Shown: positions 36,651-46,494 of the stretch, piece by piece
Layout of the letters: each line of letters opens with the position of its first letter
Numbering within the stretch: position 1 is the first letter of the stretch
Source of the DNA: Azospirillum sp. OGB3
GTDB taxonomy: Bacteria; Pseudomonadota; Alphaproteobacteria; Azospirillales; Azospirillaceae
Assembly (NCBI RefSeq): GCF_014192915.1
Contig: NZ_JACHYN010000014.1
Coordinates: 1 to 64,000, forward strand
Length of the DNA: 64,000 nucleotides
Reading direction: 5' to 3'
Translations under genes and position numbers: made by a program
The notes under the pieces: model-generated
What the model was told of the DNA's origin: nothing
The model's input: only the letters and a program-made list of their open reading frames with translations
Database searches by the model: none

Positions 36651-37775
36651 TCACCCCGCCCTTTGCCGCTCCACGCCCGCATCGGCGTCGGGGCGGGTGC
36701 TGTCGCGGACGACCAGCTCGCAATCCAGCCCATGATGCGGCTGGGCCACCGTCGTGCCGTTCAGCCGGGCCAGGATCTGGCCGGCGGCCAGCTCCCCGAT
36801 CTCGCGCTGCGGCGGGCGGACGGTGGACAGCGGCGGCAGGCAGGCGGCGCTGAAGGTCAGATCGCCGAAGCCGATCACCGCCAGATCGTCGGGCACGCTC
36901 AGCCCGCGCCGGTTCGCCTCGAACAGAACGCCCAGCGCCATGGCGTCGTTGGAGCAGACCACCCCGTCGATGTCCGGATGCAGCGCGAACACCTCGTCGA
37001 TCAGCCAGATGCCGACGGGGGTGGAAGCGGTGTCGGGGGCGGTGAAGGCGATCGGCTCGTGCAGGCCGCGACGGCGCACCTCGTCCTCATAGCCGTCGGT
37101 GCGGCTGCGCACGCGCATGTCCTGATGCACCGCGGCGCCGATGTAGGCGACCTTGCGGCTGCCCTGGTCGTAGAGGTGGCCGGCCTGCCGGCGCCCCACC
37201 TCGAAGTGGGAGAAGCCGACCGTCATGTCCACCGCCGGGGTCTGGGTGGAGGGGATGTCCCACATCTCCACCACCGGCACGCCGGAGGAGCGCAGCATGG
37301 CGCGCGTCCGCTCGGTGTGGTGCAGCCCGGTGACCACCACCGCGGCGGGCGACCAGGCGAGGAAGGCGCGGATCAGCTCCTCCTCCCGCTCCGGATCGAA
37401 CTCGCTGACGCCCAGCAGGGTCTGGTAATGGGCGGTCTGGAAGGCGCTTTGCAGCGTGTTGTAGGTCTCAGCGAAGAAGGAGTTGGTGATGGAGGGCAGG
37501 ATCACCCCCACCGTCCGGCTCTTCGCCGCGGCGAGGCTGCCCGCCACGAGGTTGGGCACGTAGCCGAGCTGGTCGATCACCGTCCGCACGCGGGTCGCCA
37601 ACTCCTCAGACACCGCCTCCGGCTTGCGCAGATAGAGCGAGACGGTGCTGGGCGACACGCCGGCGGCGTTGGCCACGTCCGTCATGGTCAGCCGTTCCGT
37701 GGCGCGGCGGGTCTTCTTGCGGATGGGCTTGGCGGGCTTCGGCGGGATCGGCTTGGCGGGCGGCTGTGCGGTCAT
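36651..37775 (-). CDS. LacI-family transcriptional regulator
   Basis: A 374-residue repressor-type regulator. A basic, proline-rich N-terminal tail (1-28) precedes the LacI helix-turn-helix (LTMTDVANAAGVSPSTVSLYLRKP; about 29-52), the hinge helix and a periplasmic-binding-like sugar sensor domain (TVGVILPSITNSFFAE, CSNDAMALGVLFEA). It resembles the GntR gluconate-type subgroup, but the effector cannot be deduced. No sugar genes adjoin it in this window. Confidence 0.92.
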   Translation of the reverse strand: MTAQPPAKPIPPKPAKPIRKKTRRATERLTMTDVANAAGVSPSTVSLYLRKPEAVSEELATRVRTVIDQLGYVPNLVAGSLAAAKSRTVGVILPSITNSFFAETYNTLQSAFQTAHYQTLLGVSEFDPEREEELIRAFLAWSPAAVVVTGLHHTERTRAMLRSSGVPVVEMWDIPSTQTPAVDMTVGFSHFEVGRRQAGHLYDQGSRKVAYIGAAVHQDMRVRSRTDGYEDEVRRRGLHEPIAFTAPDTASTPVGIWLIDEVFALHPDIDGVVCSNDAMALGVLFEANRRGLSVPDDLAVIGFGDLTFSAACLPPLSTVRPPQREIGELAAGQILARLNGTTVAQPHHGLDCELVVRDSTRPDADAGVERQRAG

Positions 37776-37862
37776 TCTCGTCCTTCCCTGCGGCGAACCC
37801 CGCCGCGCGGCGTGGCGGCATCATAGCACGCCGTCGGAAAAGCGGGGGAAAAGCGGGAACGG

Positions 37863-38798
37863 TCAGGGCGCGGCATACGGTTCCGCTCCAACCATGTCCG
37901 TATCCGCCAGGGTGGCGCGCGCCTGCTCCGCGAAGAAGTCGATGAAGACGCGGATCTTCGCGGGCAGCAGGTTGCGGTGGGGGTAGAGCACGGCGAGCGT
38001 CACCGGCTCCGGCGGGCAGTGCGGCAGGACGACGCGCAAGGCCCCGCGGCGCAGATGGTCGGCCACCTCCCACAGCGGCTTCAGCACGATCCCTTCCCCG
38101 GCCAGCGCCCAGCCGGTCAGCACGTCGCCGTCGTCGGCGTCGAACTGGCCGGACACCGGCAGGGTCATCGGGCCTTGCGGCGTGTTCAGCGTCCACTGGA
38201 ACTGCTGAGAGCCGGGAAAGCGCAGCAGCAGGCAGTGGTGGGACAGCAGCTCCTCCGGCCGGGCCGGCACGCCCCGCCGCTCCAGATAGGACGGCGCGGC
38301 GCAGAGCACGCGGGGCAGATCGGCAATCTTGCGCGCGACGAAGCTGGAGTCCTTCAGCGGCGCCATGCGGATGGCGACGTCGGTCGCCTCGCGCAGCAGG
38401 TCCAGCAGATGGTCGGACAGACGCAACCGCAGGTCCACCTGGGGATAGGCGGCGTGGAAACGCGGCACCATCGGGGCCAGGATGCGCCGCCCGAAGCCCA
38501 GCGGCGCCGTCACCCGCAGGCTGCCCACCGGCGCCCCGCCGATGGCGCCGACGCTGCTCTCCGCCCGCTCCGCCGCCTCCAGCACCTCCAGGCAGTGTTC
38601 GAAGAAGACCTTTCCGGCCTCGGTGAACTGCACCTGCCGGGTGGTGCGGTTGAGCAGGCGGGCGTTCAGATGCTCCTCCAGGCTTTGCAGCCGGTGGCTG
38701 ACCACGGCGGGCGACAGGCGCAGGCTGCGCCCGGCGGCGGACAGGCTGCCCAGCTCCACCACCCGCACGAACACCCGCATGTTCTCCAGCAGCGCCAC
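37863..38798 (-). CDS. LysR-family regulator beside purine catabolism genes
   Basis: A 311-residue LysR protein. The N-terminal DNA-binding domain reads NMRVFVRVVELGSLSAAGRS, with the recognition helix in SPAVVSHRLQSLEEHL, followed by a LysR effector domain. GTG 38798 is preferred (AAAGGG upstream, and homologues start just before LLENMRVF); ATG 38780 is the alternative. It is divergent from puuD, with a 147-bp gap, so it may control urate breakdown. Confidence 0.9.
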   Translation of the reverse strand: MALLENMRVFVRVVELGSLSAAGRSLRLSPAVVSHRLQSLEEHLNARLLNRTTRQVQFTEAGKVFFEHCLEVLEAAERAESSVGAIGGAPVGSLRVTAPLGFGRRILAPMVPRFHAAYPQVDLRLRLSDHLLDLLREATDVAIRMAPLKDSSFVARKIADLPRVLCAAPSYLERRGVPARPEELLSHHCLLLRFPGSQQFQWTLNTPQGPMTLPVSGQFDADDGDVLTGWALAGEGIVLKPLWEVADHLRRGALRVVLPHCPPEPVTLAVLYPHRNLLPAKIRVFIDFFAEQARATLADTDMVGAEPYAAP

Positions 38799-38945
38799 GC
38801 TTGGCCCTTTCCCCACACCCCATGGGGAATCTTCCCACCTTTCCGTTTTTTTTGAAAGTGCTGGCGCACGCATCCGCTTCCCCGCTGCGCTGCGGCAACC
38901 GTAGAGTTCAGGGTGGGGATCACCGAACGGAAGAGGCCGCGACGC

Positions 38946-40136
38946 ATGGAGCCGATCGTCTGGGAATGGGTCAACTTTCTGGTGCGCTGGCTGCACGTCA
39001 TCACGGCCATCGCCTGGATCGGGTCGAGCTTCTACTTCATCCACCTCGACCTGTCGCTGCGGCGGCGTGACGGTCTGCCCAACGGCGTGGCGGGGGAGGC
39101 GTGGCAGGTCCACGGCGGCGGCTTCTACAACATGATGAAATACACGGTCGCCCCGCCGGAGCTGCCGGAGAAGCTGACCTGGTTCAAATGGGAAGCCTAC
39201 GCCACCTGGCTCAGCGGTTTCGCGCTGCTGTCGGTGCTCTACTACCACGGCGCCACGCTCTACATGATCGACCCGGCGGTGCTGGACATTCCCTGGTGGG
39301 GCGCGGTGCTGCTCAGCCTGGGCGCCCTGGGGCTGGGCTGGCACGTCTATGACCGGCTGTGCAAGTCGCCGCTGGGCAAGGACGACGTGAAGCTGGCGGC
39401 GGCGGGCTTCGTCTTCCTGGTTCTGGTCGCCTGGGGCCTCAGCCATGTCTTCAGCGGGCGGGCGGCGATGCTGCATGTCGGCGCGCTGATCGGCACGATG
39501 ATGTCGGCCAACGTCTTCCGCATCATCATCCCCAACCAGACCAAGGCCGTGGCCGCCATGAAGGCGGGGCAGGTGCCCGACCCGGCGCTGGGCAAGCAGG
39601 CCAAGCAGCGCTCGCTGCACAACAATTACCTGACGCTGCCGGTCGTCTTCCTGATGATCTCCAACCACTACCCGCTGGCCTTCGGCACGCGCTACAGCTG
39701 GGTGATCGTCGCCGTGGTGCTGGTGGTCGGGGCGGTGATCCGCCACTTCTTCAACAGCCGCCACGCCGGCAAGCCGACGCCCTGGTGGACCTGGGCGGTG
39801 GCCGCCGCGGGCGTCGCCGTCATCATCGGTTTGAGCGCCGCCGGCACGCGAACCGGGAGCGCCGCTGCCGCACCGGCCAGGGTCGAATTCGCGCAGGTGG
39901 CGGAGGTGGTGCTGTCCCGCTGCTCCATGTGCCACGCGGCGCAGCCGGTGTGGGAGGGGATCGGCGTGCCGCCGCGCGGCGTGACGCTGGACAGCGCGGA
40001 GGCGATCAGCCGCCATGCGCCGCAGATCCGGACCTGGGCGGCGCTGTCCGACGCGATGCCCCCCGGCAACGTCACCGGGATCACGCCGGAGGAGCGCCGC
40101 CTGCTCGCCGCCTGGACCGATCAGCTGCCCCGGTAG
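38946..40136 (+). CDS. puuD: Membrane urate oxidase PuuD with cytochrome c domain
   Basis: Cofactor-independent-of-copper, membrane-bound urate oxidation to 5-hydroxyisourate in the PuuD family (DUF989). The 396-residue protein has about eight helices, conserved histidines in [20 protein letters not shown], and a C-terminal cytochrome c domain with the haem-binding CSMCH motif (C326, C329, H330) facing the periplasm. This fits electron delivery to the respiratory chain. The start MEPIVWEW follows a divergent LysR gene. The next step, HIU hydrolase, is convergent and overlaps by 16 bp. Confidence 0.92.
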   Translation: MEPIVWEWVNFLVRWLHVITAIAWIGSSFYFIHLDLSLRRRDGLPNGVAGEAWQVHGGGFYNMMKYTVAPPELPEKLTWFKWEAYATWLSGFALLSVLYYHGATLYMIDPAVLDIPWWGAVLLSLGALGLGWHVYDRLCKSPLGKDDVKLAAAGFVFLVLVAWGLSHVFSGRAAMLHVGALIGTMMSANVFRIIIPNQTKAVAAMKAGQVPDPALGKQAKQRSLHNNYLTLPVVFLMISNHYPLAFGTRYSWVIVAVVLVVGAVIRHFFNSRHAGKPTPWWTWAVAAAGVAVIIGLSAAGTRTGSAAAAPARVEFAQVAEVVLSRCSMCHAAQPVWEGIGVPPRGVTLDSAEAISRHAPQIRTWAALSDAMPPGNVTGITPEERRLLAAWTDQLPR

Positions 40137-40483
40137 GTCGAGTAGCTGTAAGGGGAGACGAGCAGCGGCACGTGATAATGCTGGTCCGCGTTGGCGACGC
40201 CGAAGCGGATCGGCACCACGTCGAGGAAGGCGGGCTCCGTCATCTCCAGGCCGGAGGCGCGGAAATAGTCGCCGGCCTCGAACACCAGCTCGTAGACGCC
40301 CGGCGTCAGGTCGGCCCCAGCGAGGAGCGGCGCGTCGCAGCGCCCGTCGGCGTTGGTGCGGGTTTGGGTCAACCGCTCCCGCCGCTCCCCGTCGATGCGG
40401 TAGAGGGTGACGGCGATCCCGGCGCCGGGCCGTCCGTGTGTCGTGTCGAGAACATGGGTGGTCAGGCGCCCGCTTCCGGACAT
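40121..40483 (-). CDS. hiuH: 5-hydroxyisourate hydrolase
   Basis: Transthyretin-like enzyme hydrolysing 5-hydroxyisourate to OHCU, the second step of urate breakdown. The 120-residue protein has the family motifs [14 protein letters not shown] near the N-terminus, RTNADGR in the middle and the C-terminal YRGS tetrapeptide, all active-site elements. Cytoplasmic (no signal peptide). It lies on the strand opposite to puuD and uraD, with its end overlapping the puuD end. Confidence 0.95.
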   Translation of the reverse strand: MSGSGRLTTHVLDTTHGRPGAGIAVTLYRIDGERRERLTQTRTNADGRCDAPLLAGADLTPGVYELVFEAGDYFRASGLEMTEPAFLDVVPIRFGVANADQHYHVPLLVSPYSYSTYRGS

Positions 40484-40646
40484 GGGTCTCTCTCCTCGCC
40501 GTGGAATGCCGCAAGGACACCTTATACCGCACCGCCGCGCGGTCCGAACGGGGGCTGGGCAAAAAGACTTTCAAACGGATCGCGAAAGCGGACCTCGGCG
40601 ATTGCGGTTATGCTGCGGGACAGAGGACCGATCAGGGAAGGCCGGG

Positions 40647-41159
40647 ATGCGACCGAGCGAGATGGACCGTGCAAGTTTCGTCGCCCGATTCGGCGGCGTG
40701 TTCGAACATTCGCCCTGGGTCGCCGAAGGCGCCTGGGATGCCGGAGACCTGCCTGACGATGCGGAAGGCTTGCACACCGCCATGGTCGCCGTCCTGCGCG
40801 CCGCCGACCATGGCCGGAAGCTGGCGCTGCTGAACGCTCACCCCGATCTGGCGGGCCGGCTGGCGCTGCGCGGCGAACTGACCGCCGACAGCACGGCGGA
40901 GCAGGCCAGCGCCGGGCTGGACCGCTGCACGCCCGAGGAGTTCGCCCGCTTCACCGAGCTGAACGACGCCTACAAGGCGCGCTTCGGCTTCCCCTTCATC
41001 CTGGCGGTCAAGGGGCGCAGCCGCGCCGACATCCTGGAGGCGTTCGAAACCCGCCTGTCCAACGGCCCGGAGGAGGAGTTCGCCACGGCGCTGGCCCAGG
41101 TCGAGCGCATCACCTGGCTGCGCCTGAAGGACCTGCTGCCCAAGGACATCGGGCCATGA
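40647..41159 (+). CDS. uraD: OHCU decarboxylase
   Basis: Third step of urate catabolism: decarboxylation of 2-oxo-4-hydroxy-4-carboxy-5-ureidoimidazoline to S-allantoin. The 170-residue helical protein has the conserved LNAHPDLAGRLA (catalytic His), FTELNDAYKARFGFPFI and VKGRSRADIL segments. GGGAAGG precedes ATG 40647. Its stop overlaps the start of the amidohydrolase by four bases, so the two are translated together. Confidence 0.95.
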   Translation: MRPSEMDRASFVARFGGVFEHSPWVAEGAWDAGDLPDDAEGLHTAMVAVLRAADHGRKLALLNAHPDLAGRLALRGELTADSTAEQASAGLDRCTPEEFARFTELNDAYKARFGFPFILAVKGRSRADILEAFETRLSNGPEEEFATALAQVERITWLRLKDLLPKDIGP

Positions 41160-42412
41160 CGGCGTTCGGCGCGGACCTGATGGCGCGGCTGGACGCCTTC
41201 GCCGGCTTCACAGAGGAGCCGGGGCTGCTGACCCGCCTGTTCCTGACGACCCAGCACCGCGCCGCCGCGGACTGGCTGATGGAGCTGATGGGCAAGGCCG
41301 GGATGAACGCCCGGCTCGACCCGGCGGGCACGGTGGTCGGCCGCTACGAGGGGACCGTGCCGGGCGCGCCGGCCCTGCTGATCGGCTCGCACATCGACAC
41401 GGTGCGCAACGCCGGCCGGTATGACGGGAACCTGGGCGTGCTCGCCGCCGTCGCCGCGGTGGCGGAGCTGGACCGGCGCGGCGAGCGGCTGCCCTTCGCC
41501 ATCGAGGTGCTGGGCTTCGGCGACGAGGAGGGGGTGCGCTTCCCCGTGACGCTGACCGGCAGCCGCGCCGTCGCGGGCCGCTTCGACCGGGCGGCGCTGG
41601 AGACGCGCGACCGCGACGGCGTGCGCATGGCCGACGCGCTGCGCGCCTTCGGCGGCGACCCCGAGGCCATCGCCGCGGCGGCTCGCAAGCCGGGGGAGGC
41701 GCTGGCCTTCCTGGAGGTCCACATCGAACAGGGGCCGGTGCTGGAGGCGGAAGGGTTGCCGGTCGGCATCGTCACGGCCATCAACGGCGCCACGCGCTTC
41801 GCCGTCCGGCTGCGCGGCATGGCCGGCCATGCCGGCACGGTGCCCATGGCGCTGCGCCGCGACGCGCTGGCCGCCGCCGCCGAGATGACCCTGGCGGCGG
41901 AGCGGGTGGCCGCGGCCTCGGACGCCGGGGCCCCCGAAGCCGGATTGGTGGCGACGGTGGGCCGGATCGAGGCGAAGCCGGGCGCCGTCAACGTCATCCC
42001 TGGTGAGGTTGCTTTCACCCTCGACGTCCGCGCGCCGGAGGACGCCGTGCGGCGGGACGCCTGCGCCGCCATCCTCGCCGGCTTCAAGGGCATCGCCGCA
42101 CGCCGCGGCGTGGAGCTGGCGGTGGAGACCACCCACGACGCCGCCGCCGCCCCCTGCTCCCCCGGCATCCGGCGGCAGATCGAGGCCGCGGTGGTCCGCG
42201 CCGGCGTCCGCCCCCTGTCGCTGCCCAGCGGCGCCGGACACGACGCCATGGCCTTCGCCGGCGTGCTGCCGATGGGCATGCTGTTCGTCCGCTGCAAGGG
42301 CGGCATCAGCCACAACCCCGCCGAATCCATCACCGCGGAGGACGCCGACCTGTCGGTGCGGATCCTCTTGGACATCATCCGCCACTTCGAGCACGAGACC
42401 CCGACAGCATGA
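41156..42412 (+). CDS. Allantoate amidohydrolase / Zn-dependent carbamoylase family
   Basis: M20-type metallohydrolase of the AllC/HyuC/UAAH group, 418 residues. Seen: metal ligands in GSHIDTV and DEEGVRF, FLEVHIEQGPVLE, and GMAGHAGTVPM in the lid domain, then SGAGHDAM near the end. Its place directly after uraD makes allantoate (or ureidoglycolate) the most likely substrate, releasing ammonia. No allantoinase is in the window, so that step must be encoded elsewhere. It overlaps the next gene by four bases. Confidence 0.88.
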   Translation: MTAFGADLMARLDAFAGFTEEPGLLTRLFLTTQHRAAADWLMELMGKAGMNARLDPAGTVVGRYEGTVPGAPALLIGSHIDTVRNAGRYDGNLGVLAAVAAVAELDRRGERLPFAIEVLGFGDEEGVRFPVTLTGSRAVAGRFDRAALETRDRDGVRMADALRAFGGDPEAIAAAARKPGEALAFLEVHIEQGPVLEAEGLPVGIVTAINGATRFAVRLRGMAGHAGTVPMALRRDALAAAAEMTLAAERVAAASDAGAPEAGLVATVGRIEAKPGAVNVIPGEVAFTLDVRAPEDAVRRDACAAILAGFKGIAARRGVELAVETTHDAAAAPCSPGIRRQIEAAVVRAGVRPLSLPSGAGHDAMAFAGVLPMGMLFVRCKGGISHNPAESITAEDADLSVRILLDIIRHFEHETPTA

Positions 42413-43656
42413 CCGACACCGTCCGGACCAACATTGCCCAACAGGCCGCCCGCGCGTTCCTGGAGCAGACCCGCGACGCGCAGGTCCGCTTCCTGGCCGA
42501 ACTGGTCAAGGTGCCCTCCGACAACCCGGCCGGCGACTGCGCCCCCCACGCCGAGCGGGCCGCCGCGCTGCTGGAGGCCATGGGGCTGACGGTGGAGCGC
42601 CACCCGGTTCCGGCGGAGCTGGTGCAGGCCAACGGCATGATCTCCGCCACCAACCTGATCGTGCGCCGCCGCTTCGGCGACGGGCCGACCGTGGCGCTGA
42701 ACGCCCACGGCGACGTGGTGCCGCCGGGCGAGGGCTGGACCCGCGACCCCTACGGGGCGGAGGTGGTGGACGGCTGGATGTACGGGCGCGGCGTCGCCGT
42801 CTCGAAATCCGACTTCGTCACCTACACCTACGCGCTGCTGGCGCTTGAGAAGGCCGGGCTGGCGCGCGGCACGGTGGAGCTGCACCTGACCTACGACGAG
42901 GAGGCCGGCGGCGAGATCGGGCCGAAATGGCTGCTGGACGAGGGGCTGACCAAGCCGGACTTCGCCATCGCCGCGGGATTCAGCTACGGCGTCGTCACCG
43001 CGCACAACGGCTGTCTGCATCTGGAGGTCGAGGTCACCGGCAAGTCCGCCCACGCCGCCCTGCCGATGACCGGCATCGACGCGCTGGAGGCGACGACGGC
43101 GATCCTCGGCGCGCTTTACGAACACCGCAAGGGTTACGCCGGCACCGTGTCGGCGGTGGGGGGCATCGGCTCGCCGCAGTTGACGGTGGGCCTCATCAAG
43201 GGCGGCATCAACACCAACGTCGTCCCGGACCGCGTGACCCTGCGCCTCGACCGCCGGATGATTCCGGAGGAGGCGCCGGAAACGGTGGAGGAGACGTTGC
43301 GCGCGGTCATCGCCGACGCGGCCACGACCTTCCCGAAGGCCCGCGTCGAGGTCCGCCGCATCCTGCTGGCCCGCCCGCTGACCCCGCTGCCCGGCACCGA
43401 CCGGCTGGCCGCCGTCCTCTGCGCCCACGCCAGCCGCGTCATGGGCGAGCCGGTGGAGACCAAGGGCGTGCCGCTCTACACCGACGCGCGCCATTACTCC
43501 GACGCGGGCGTGCCCATCGCCCTGTTCGGCGCCGGCCCCCACACCATCGAGGAGGCCAACGCCCACCGCGCCGACGAGCGCCTGCCGCTGTCCGACCTGT
43601 TCAAGGCGACGGAGGTTGTGGCGCTGTCGCTGTTGGAGGTGCTGGGCGAGGGGTGA
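42409..43656 (+). CDS. M20 family metallopeptidase (ArgE/DapE type)
   Basis: A 415-residue metal-dependent deacylase or amidase. The metal-site motifs NAHGDVVPPGEGW and YDEEAGGE are present, followed by a dimerisation domain (TGKSAHAALPMTG) and a final YTDARHYSDAG segment. It is co-translated with the allantoate-type amidohydrolase, which suggests work on a ureide or other purine-derived amide. Substrate is not predictable from sequence alone. Confidence 0.85.
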   Translation: MTDTVRTNIAQQAARAFLEQTRDAQVRFLAELVKVPSDNPAGDCAPHAERAAALLEAMGLTVERHPVPAELVQANGMISATNLIVRRRFGDGPTVALNAHGDVVPPGEGWTRDPYGAEVVDGWMYGRGVAVSKSDFVTYTYALLALEKAGLARGTVELHLTYDEEAGGEIGPKWLLDEGLTKPDFAIAAGFSYGVVTAHNGCLHLEVEVTGKSAHAALPMTGIDALEATTAILGALYEHRKGYAGTVSAVGGIGSPQLTVGLIKGGINTNVVPDRVTLRLDRRMIPEEAPETVEETLRAVIADAATTFPKARVEVRRILLARPLTPLPGTDRLAAVLCAHASRVMGEPVETKGVPLYTDARHYSDAGVPIALFGAGPHTIEEANAHRADERLPLSDLFKATEVVALSLLEVLGEG

Positions 43657-43678
43657 GGCTGCACTGGTGCTGACCTTG

Positions 43679-43764
43679 CCCCCTCCCTAACCCTCCCCCG
43701 CTGACGCAGGGGAGGGGACATGAATCTCCCTCCCCTGCGCAGCGGGGGAGGGCCGGGGTGGGGG
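43679..43764. repeat. Palindromic repeat family A, copy 2
   Basis: About 86 bp, between the M20 gene and guaC; the same arms as the copy at 17377-17460. It can fold into a long hairpin in the transcript. Confidence 0.85.
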
Positions 43765-43809
43765 CAATAACGCCTCCGCAACGACGAGAACGACAAGGAC
43801 GACCCGCCG

Positions 43810-44853
43810 GTGATCATCGAGAACGATCTGAAGCTGGACTTCAAGGACGTGCTGATCCGCCCGAAGCGCAGCACCCTGGAAAGCCGCAACGACGTGGACA
43901 TCGAGCGGACCTTCCGCTTCGTCCACAGCGGGCTGGAATGGACGGGCTTTCCGCTGATCGCGGCCAACATGGACGTGGTCGGCACCATGGCCGTCGCCCG
44001 CGCCCTGTCGCGCTTCGGCGCGATGACCGCGCTGCACAAGCACTATCCGGCCGAAGCCCTGATCCCCTTCTTCCGCGATGAGGACACGGCCAACGTCTTC
44101 TACTCGCTGGGCACGACGGAGTCCGACTACGACAAGTTCCAGGCGGTGAAGGCCAAGGCCCCGGTGGCCAAGCTCTGTCTGGACGTCGCCAACGGCTACA
44201 CGGAACGCTTCGTGCGGGTCATCGGCCGATTGCGGACGGAGAATCCGGACATGGTCATCATGGCCGGCAACGTGGTGACCGGCGACATGACCGAGGCGCT
44301 GGTGCTCGCCGGGGCCGACATCATCAAGGTCGGGATCGGGCCGGGGTCGGTCTGCACCACCCGCAAGATGACCGGCGTCGGCTACCCGCAGCTCTCCGCC
44401 ATCATCGAATGCGCCGACGCCGCGCACGGGCTGAAGGGGCAGGTCTGCGGCGACGGCGGCTGCACGGTGCCGGGCGACATCTCCAAGGCTTACGGCGCCG
44501 GTTCGGACTTTGTGATGCTCGGCGGCATGCTGGCTGGCCACGACGAGTGCGAGGGCGACATCCGCTACGAGGAGCGCGACGGGCGGAAGGTGCCGGTGGC
44601 GATGACCTTCTACGGCATGTCGTCCGACACGGCGATGCACAAGTACGCGGGCGGCGTCGCCTCCTACCGCGCGTCGGAGGGCAAGACCGTGGAGGTCCCC
44701 TACCGCGGACCGATCGACGGCACGATGCAGGAGATCATGGGCGGCGTGCGCAGCATGATGACCTACATCGGCGCCACCAAGCTGAAGGAGGTGTCGAAGC
44801 GGACCACCTTCGTCCGCGTCGGCGCGCAGCTCAACACCGTCTTCGGAGGCTGA
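43810..44853 (+). CDS. guaC: GMP reductase
   Basis: NADPH-dependent deamination of GMP to IMP, a purine salvage step. The 347-residue protein, the same length as E. coli GuaC, has [16 protein letters not shown] at the N-terminus, catalytic Cys182 in [18 protein letters not shown], the [14 protein letters not shown] loop and [15 protein letters not shown]. The start is GTG 43810 with AAGGA upstream; no in-frame ATG exists nearby. It ends in a clear terminator. It follows the urate cluster but may be transcribed separately because of the repeat between them. Confidence 0.95.
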   Translation: MIIENDLKLDFKDVLIRPKRSTLESRNDVDIERTFRFVHSGLEWTGFPLIAANMDVVGTMAVARALSRFGAMTALHKHYPAEALIPFFRDEDTANVFYSLGTTESDYDKFQAVKAKAPVAKLCLDVANGYTERFVRVIGRLRTENPDMVIMAGNVVTGDMTEALVLAGADIIKVGIGPGSVCTTRKMTGVGYPQLSAIIECADAAHGLKGQVCGDGGCTVPGDISKAYGAGSDFVMLGGMLAGHDECEGDIRYEERDGRKVPVAMTFYGMSSDTAMHKYAGGVASYRASEGKTVEVPYRGPIDGTMQEIMGGVRSMMTYIGATKLKEVSKRTTFVRVGAQLNTVFGG

Positions 44854-44860
44854 TGCCACA

Positions 44861-44885
44861 GGAGGTACCCTGCAACGGTACCTCC
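44861..44885 (+). terminator. Terminator after guaC
   Basis: GGAGGTACC (44861-44869) pairs perfectly with GGTACCTCC (44877-44885) over a 7-base loop, eight bases after the guaC stop; only a short T-rich stretch follows. Confidence 0.7.
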
Positions 44886-45010
44886 TTCTCGACCGCCCCC
44901 GCCCGGAACCACCGGCGGCTTCCACCGTTCGCAGGATGTGCGGACGGGTGGGGCGCCGGACGGCTTGCCCCCCTTGTCCGCCTTTTGGCGGGACGAGGAA
45001 GGCAGAGCTT

Positions 45011-46279
45011 ATGCGTGATTTCGATGGAGCCGCTCCGGCTCCCACCGGACCGGCTTATGTGGGGCGGACGGACGGGCCGGCGGTTTTCGATTACCTGATC
45101 GTCGGGGCGGGTTTCGCCGGCAGCGTTCTGGCGGAACGGCTGGCGGCGGGGCTGGACAAGCGGGTGCTGCTGATCGACCGGCGCCCGCACATCGGCGGCA
45201 ACGCCTACGACCATCATGACGACGCGGGCGTGCTGATCCATCGCTACGGCCCGCACATCTTCCACACCAATTCGCAGCCGGTGGCGGACTATCTGTCCCG
45301 CTTCACCAAATGGCGCCCCTACGAGCACCGGGTGCTGGCCCACGTCGACGGGCAGCTCGTCCCGATCCCGATCAACCGGACGACGGTCAACCAGCTCTAC
45401 GGGCTGGCCCTCGATGAGGCCGGGGTCGCAGAATTCCTCAAGAGCCGCGCGGAACCGGTGGCCGACGTCCGCACGTCGGAGGACGTGGTGGTCGGCGCGG
45501 TCGGGCGGGAGCTGTACGAGAAGTTCTTCCGCGGCTACACCCGCAAGCAATGGGGCCTCGACCCGTCGGACCTCGACAAGGCGGTGACGGCGCGGGTGCC
45601 GACGCGGACCAACGACGACGACCGCTACTTCGGCGACAGCTTTCAGAACATGCCGCTGCACGGCTACACGCGGATGTTCGAGAACATGCTCGACCACCCG
45701 AACATCACCATTCGGCTGGGCGTCGATTTCCGCGACGTGGTGAAGGACGCGCGCTACCGCAACCTGATCTTCACGGGCCCGGTGGACGAGTATTTCGAGT
45801 ACCGTTTCGGCAAGCTGCCCTACCGGTCCCTGACCTTCCGGCACGAGACGGTGGACCAGGAATGGTTCCAGCCCGTCGCCGTGGTGAACTACCCCGGCGA
45901 GGAGGTGCCGCACACCCGCATCACCGAATACAAGCACCTGACCGGCCAGACGAACCCGCGGACCAGCCTGACCTACGAATACCCGTCGGCGGAGGGCGAC
46001 CCCTACTATCCGATCCCCCGCGCGGAGAACGCCGCCTTGTACCGCAAGTACCAGGAGCTGGCCGACGCGACGCCGAACGTCCATTTCGTCGGGCGGCTGG
46101 CGACCTACCGCTACTACAACATGGATCAGGTGGTGGCGCAGGCGCTGGCGCTCTACACCCGCATCGCCAAGGCCGAGGGCGCCGTGGCGGAGGGTGCGCG
46201 CGGCATTTCCGGGATCGGCGCCGCTTCGCCGGCCGCACCATCGTCCGCTCCGGTCCACAGCAGGAGGGAAGCGTCATGA
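45011..46279 (+). CDS. glf: UDP-galactopyranose mutase
   Basis: Flavoenzyme interconverting UDP-galactopyranose and UDP-galactofuranose for surface polysaccharides. The 422-residue protein has an FAD-binding GAGFAGS (32-38), RRPHIGGNAYD, the YGPHIFHT substrate-loop motif and a later PRTSLTYEYP stretch. An N-terminal tail of about 25 residues precedes the Rossmann fold, and an Ala/Ser-rich tail follows it. ATG 45011 is the first plausible start after the guaC terminator. Its stop overlaps the start of a 55-residue exported protein. No other glycan genes adjoin it. Confidence 0.95.
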   Translation: MRDFDGAAPAPTGPAYVGRTDGPAVFDYLIVGAGFAGSVLAERLAAGLDKRVLLIDRRPHIGGNAYDHHDDAGVLIHRYGPHIFHTNSQPVADYLSRFTKWRPYEHRVLAHVDGQLVPIPINRTTVNQLYGLALDEAGVAEFLKSRAEPVADVRTSEDVVVGAVGRELYEKFFRGYTRKQWGLDPSDLDKAVTARVPTRTNDDDRYFGDSFQNMPLHGYTRMFENMLDHPNITIRLGVDFRDVVKDARYRNLIFTGPVDEYFEYRFGKLPYRSLTFRHETVDQEWFQPVAVVNYPGEEVPHTRITEYKHLTGQTNPRTSLTYEYPSAEGDPYYPIPRAENAALYRKYQELADATPNVHFVGRLATYRYYNMDQVVAQALALYTRIAKAEGAVAEGARGISGIGAASPAAPSSAPVHSRREAS

Positions 46280-46443
46280 AAGCGTTCGGAATGGCCCTGG
46301 CCGCCGCCGTCGTCCTCGCCATCGGCGCCAGCGTGATCCTGGAAGGCACGCTGGGCCGCACCGCCGACGAGACTTTCGCCGCCCCCTCGGTCCGGCTGAG
46401 CGAGGACAACACGGTGCAGCACCGGAACTTCATGGGTCATTGA
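46276..46443 (+). CDS. Small exported or membrane protein overlapping glf
   Basis: A 55-residue protein with an N-terminal hydrophobic segment (AFGMALAAAVVLAIGASVIL) and a short polar tail containing no cysteine. CAGGAGGGA precedes the ATG, which overlaps the glf stop (ATGA), so it is translationally coupled to glf. A terminator follows 16 bp later. Function unknown. Confidence 0.6.
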   Translation: MKAFGMALAAAVVLAIGASVILEGTLGRTADETFAAPSVRLSEDNTVQHRNFMGH

Positions 46444-46459
46444 GGGCTGCGTTTCGGGA

Positions 46460-46482
46460 GGAGGGGACAGCGCGTCCCCTCC
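46460..46482. terminator. Terminator between glf unit and nadC
   Basis: GGAGGGGAC (46460-46468) pairs with GTCCCCTCC (46474-46482) over a 5-base loop, between two convergent units. Confidence 0.75.
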
Positions 46483-46494
46483 CCATTCAGTCCC

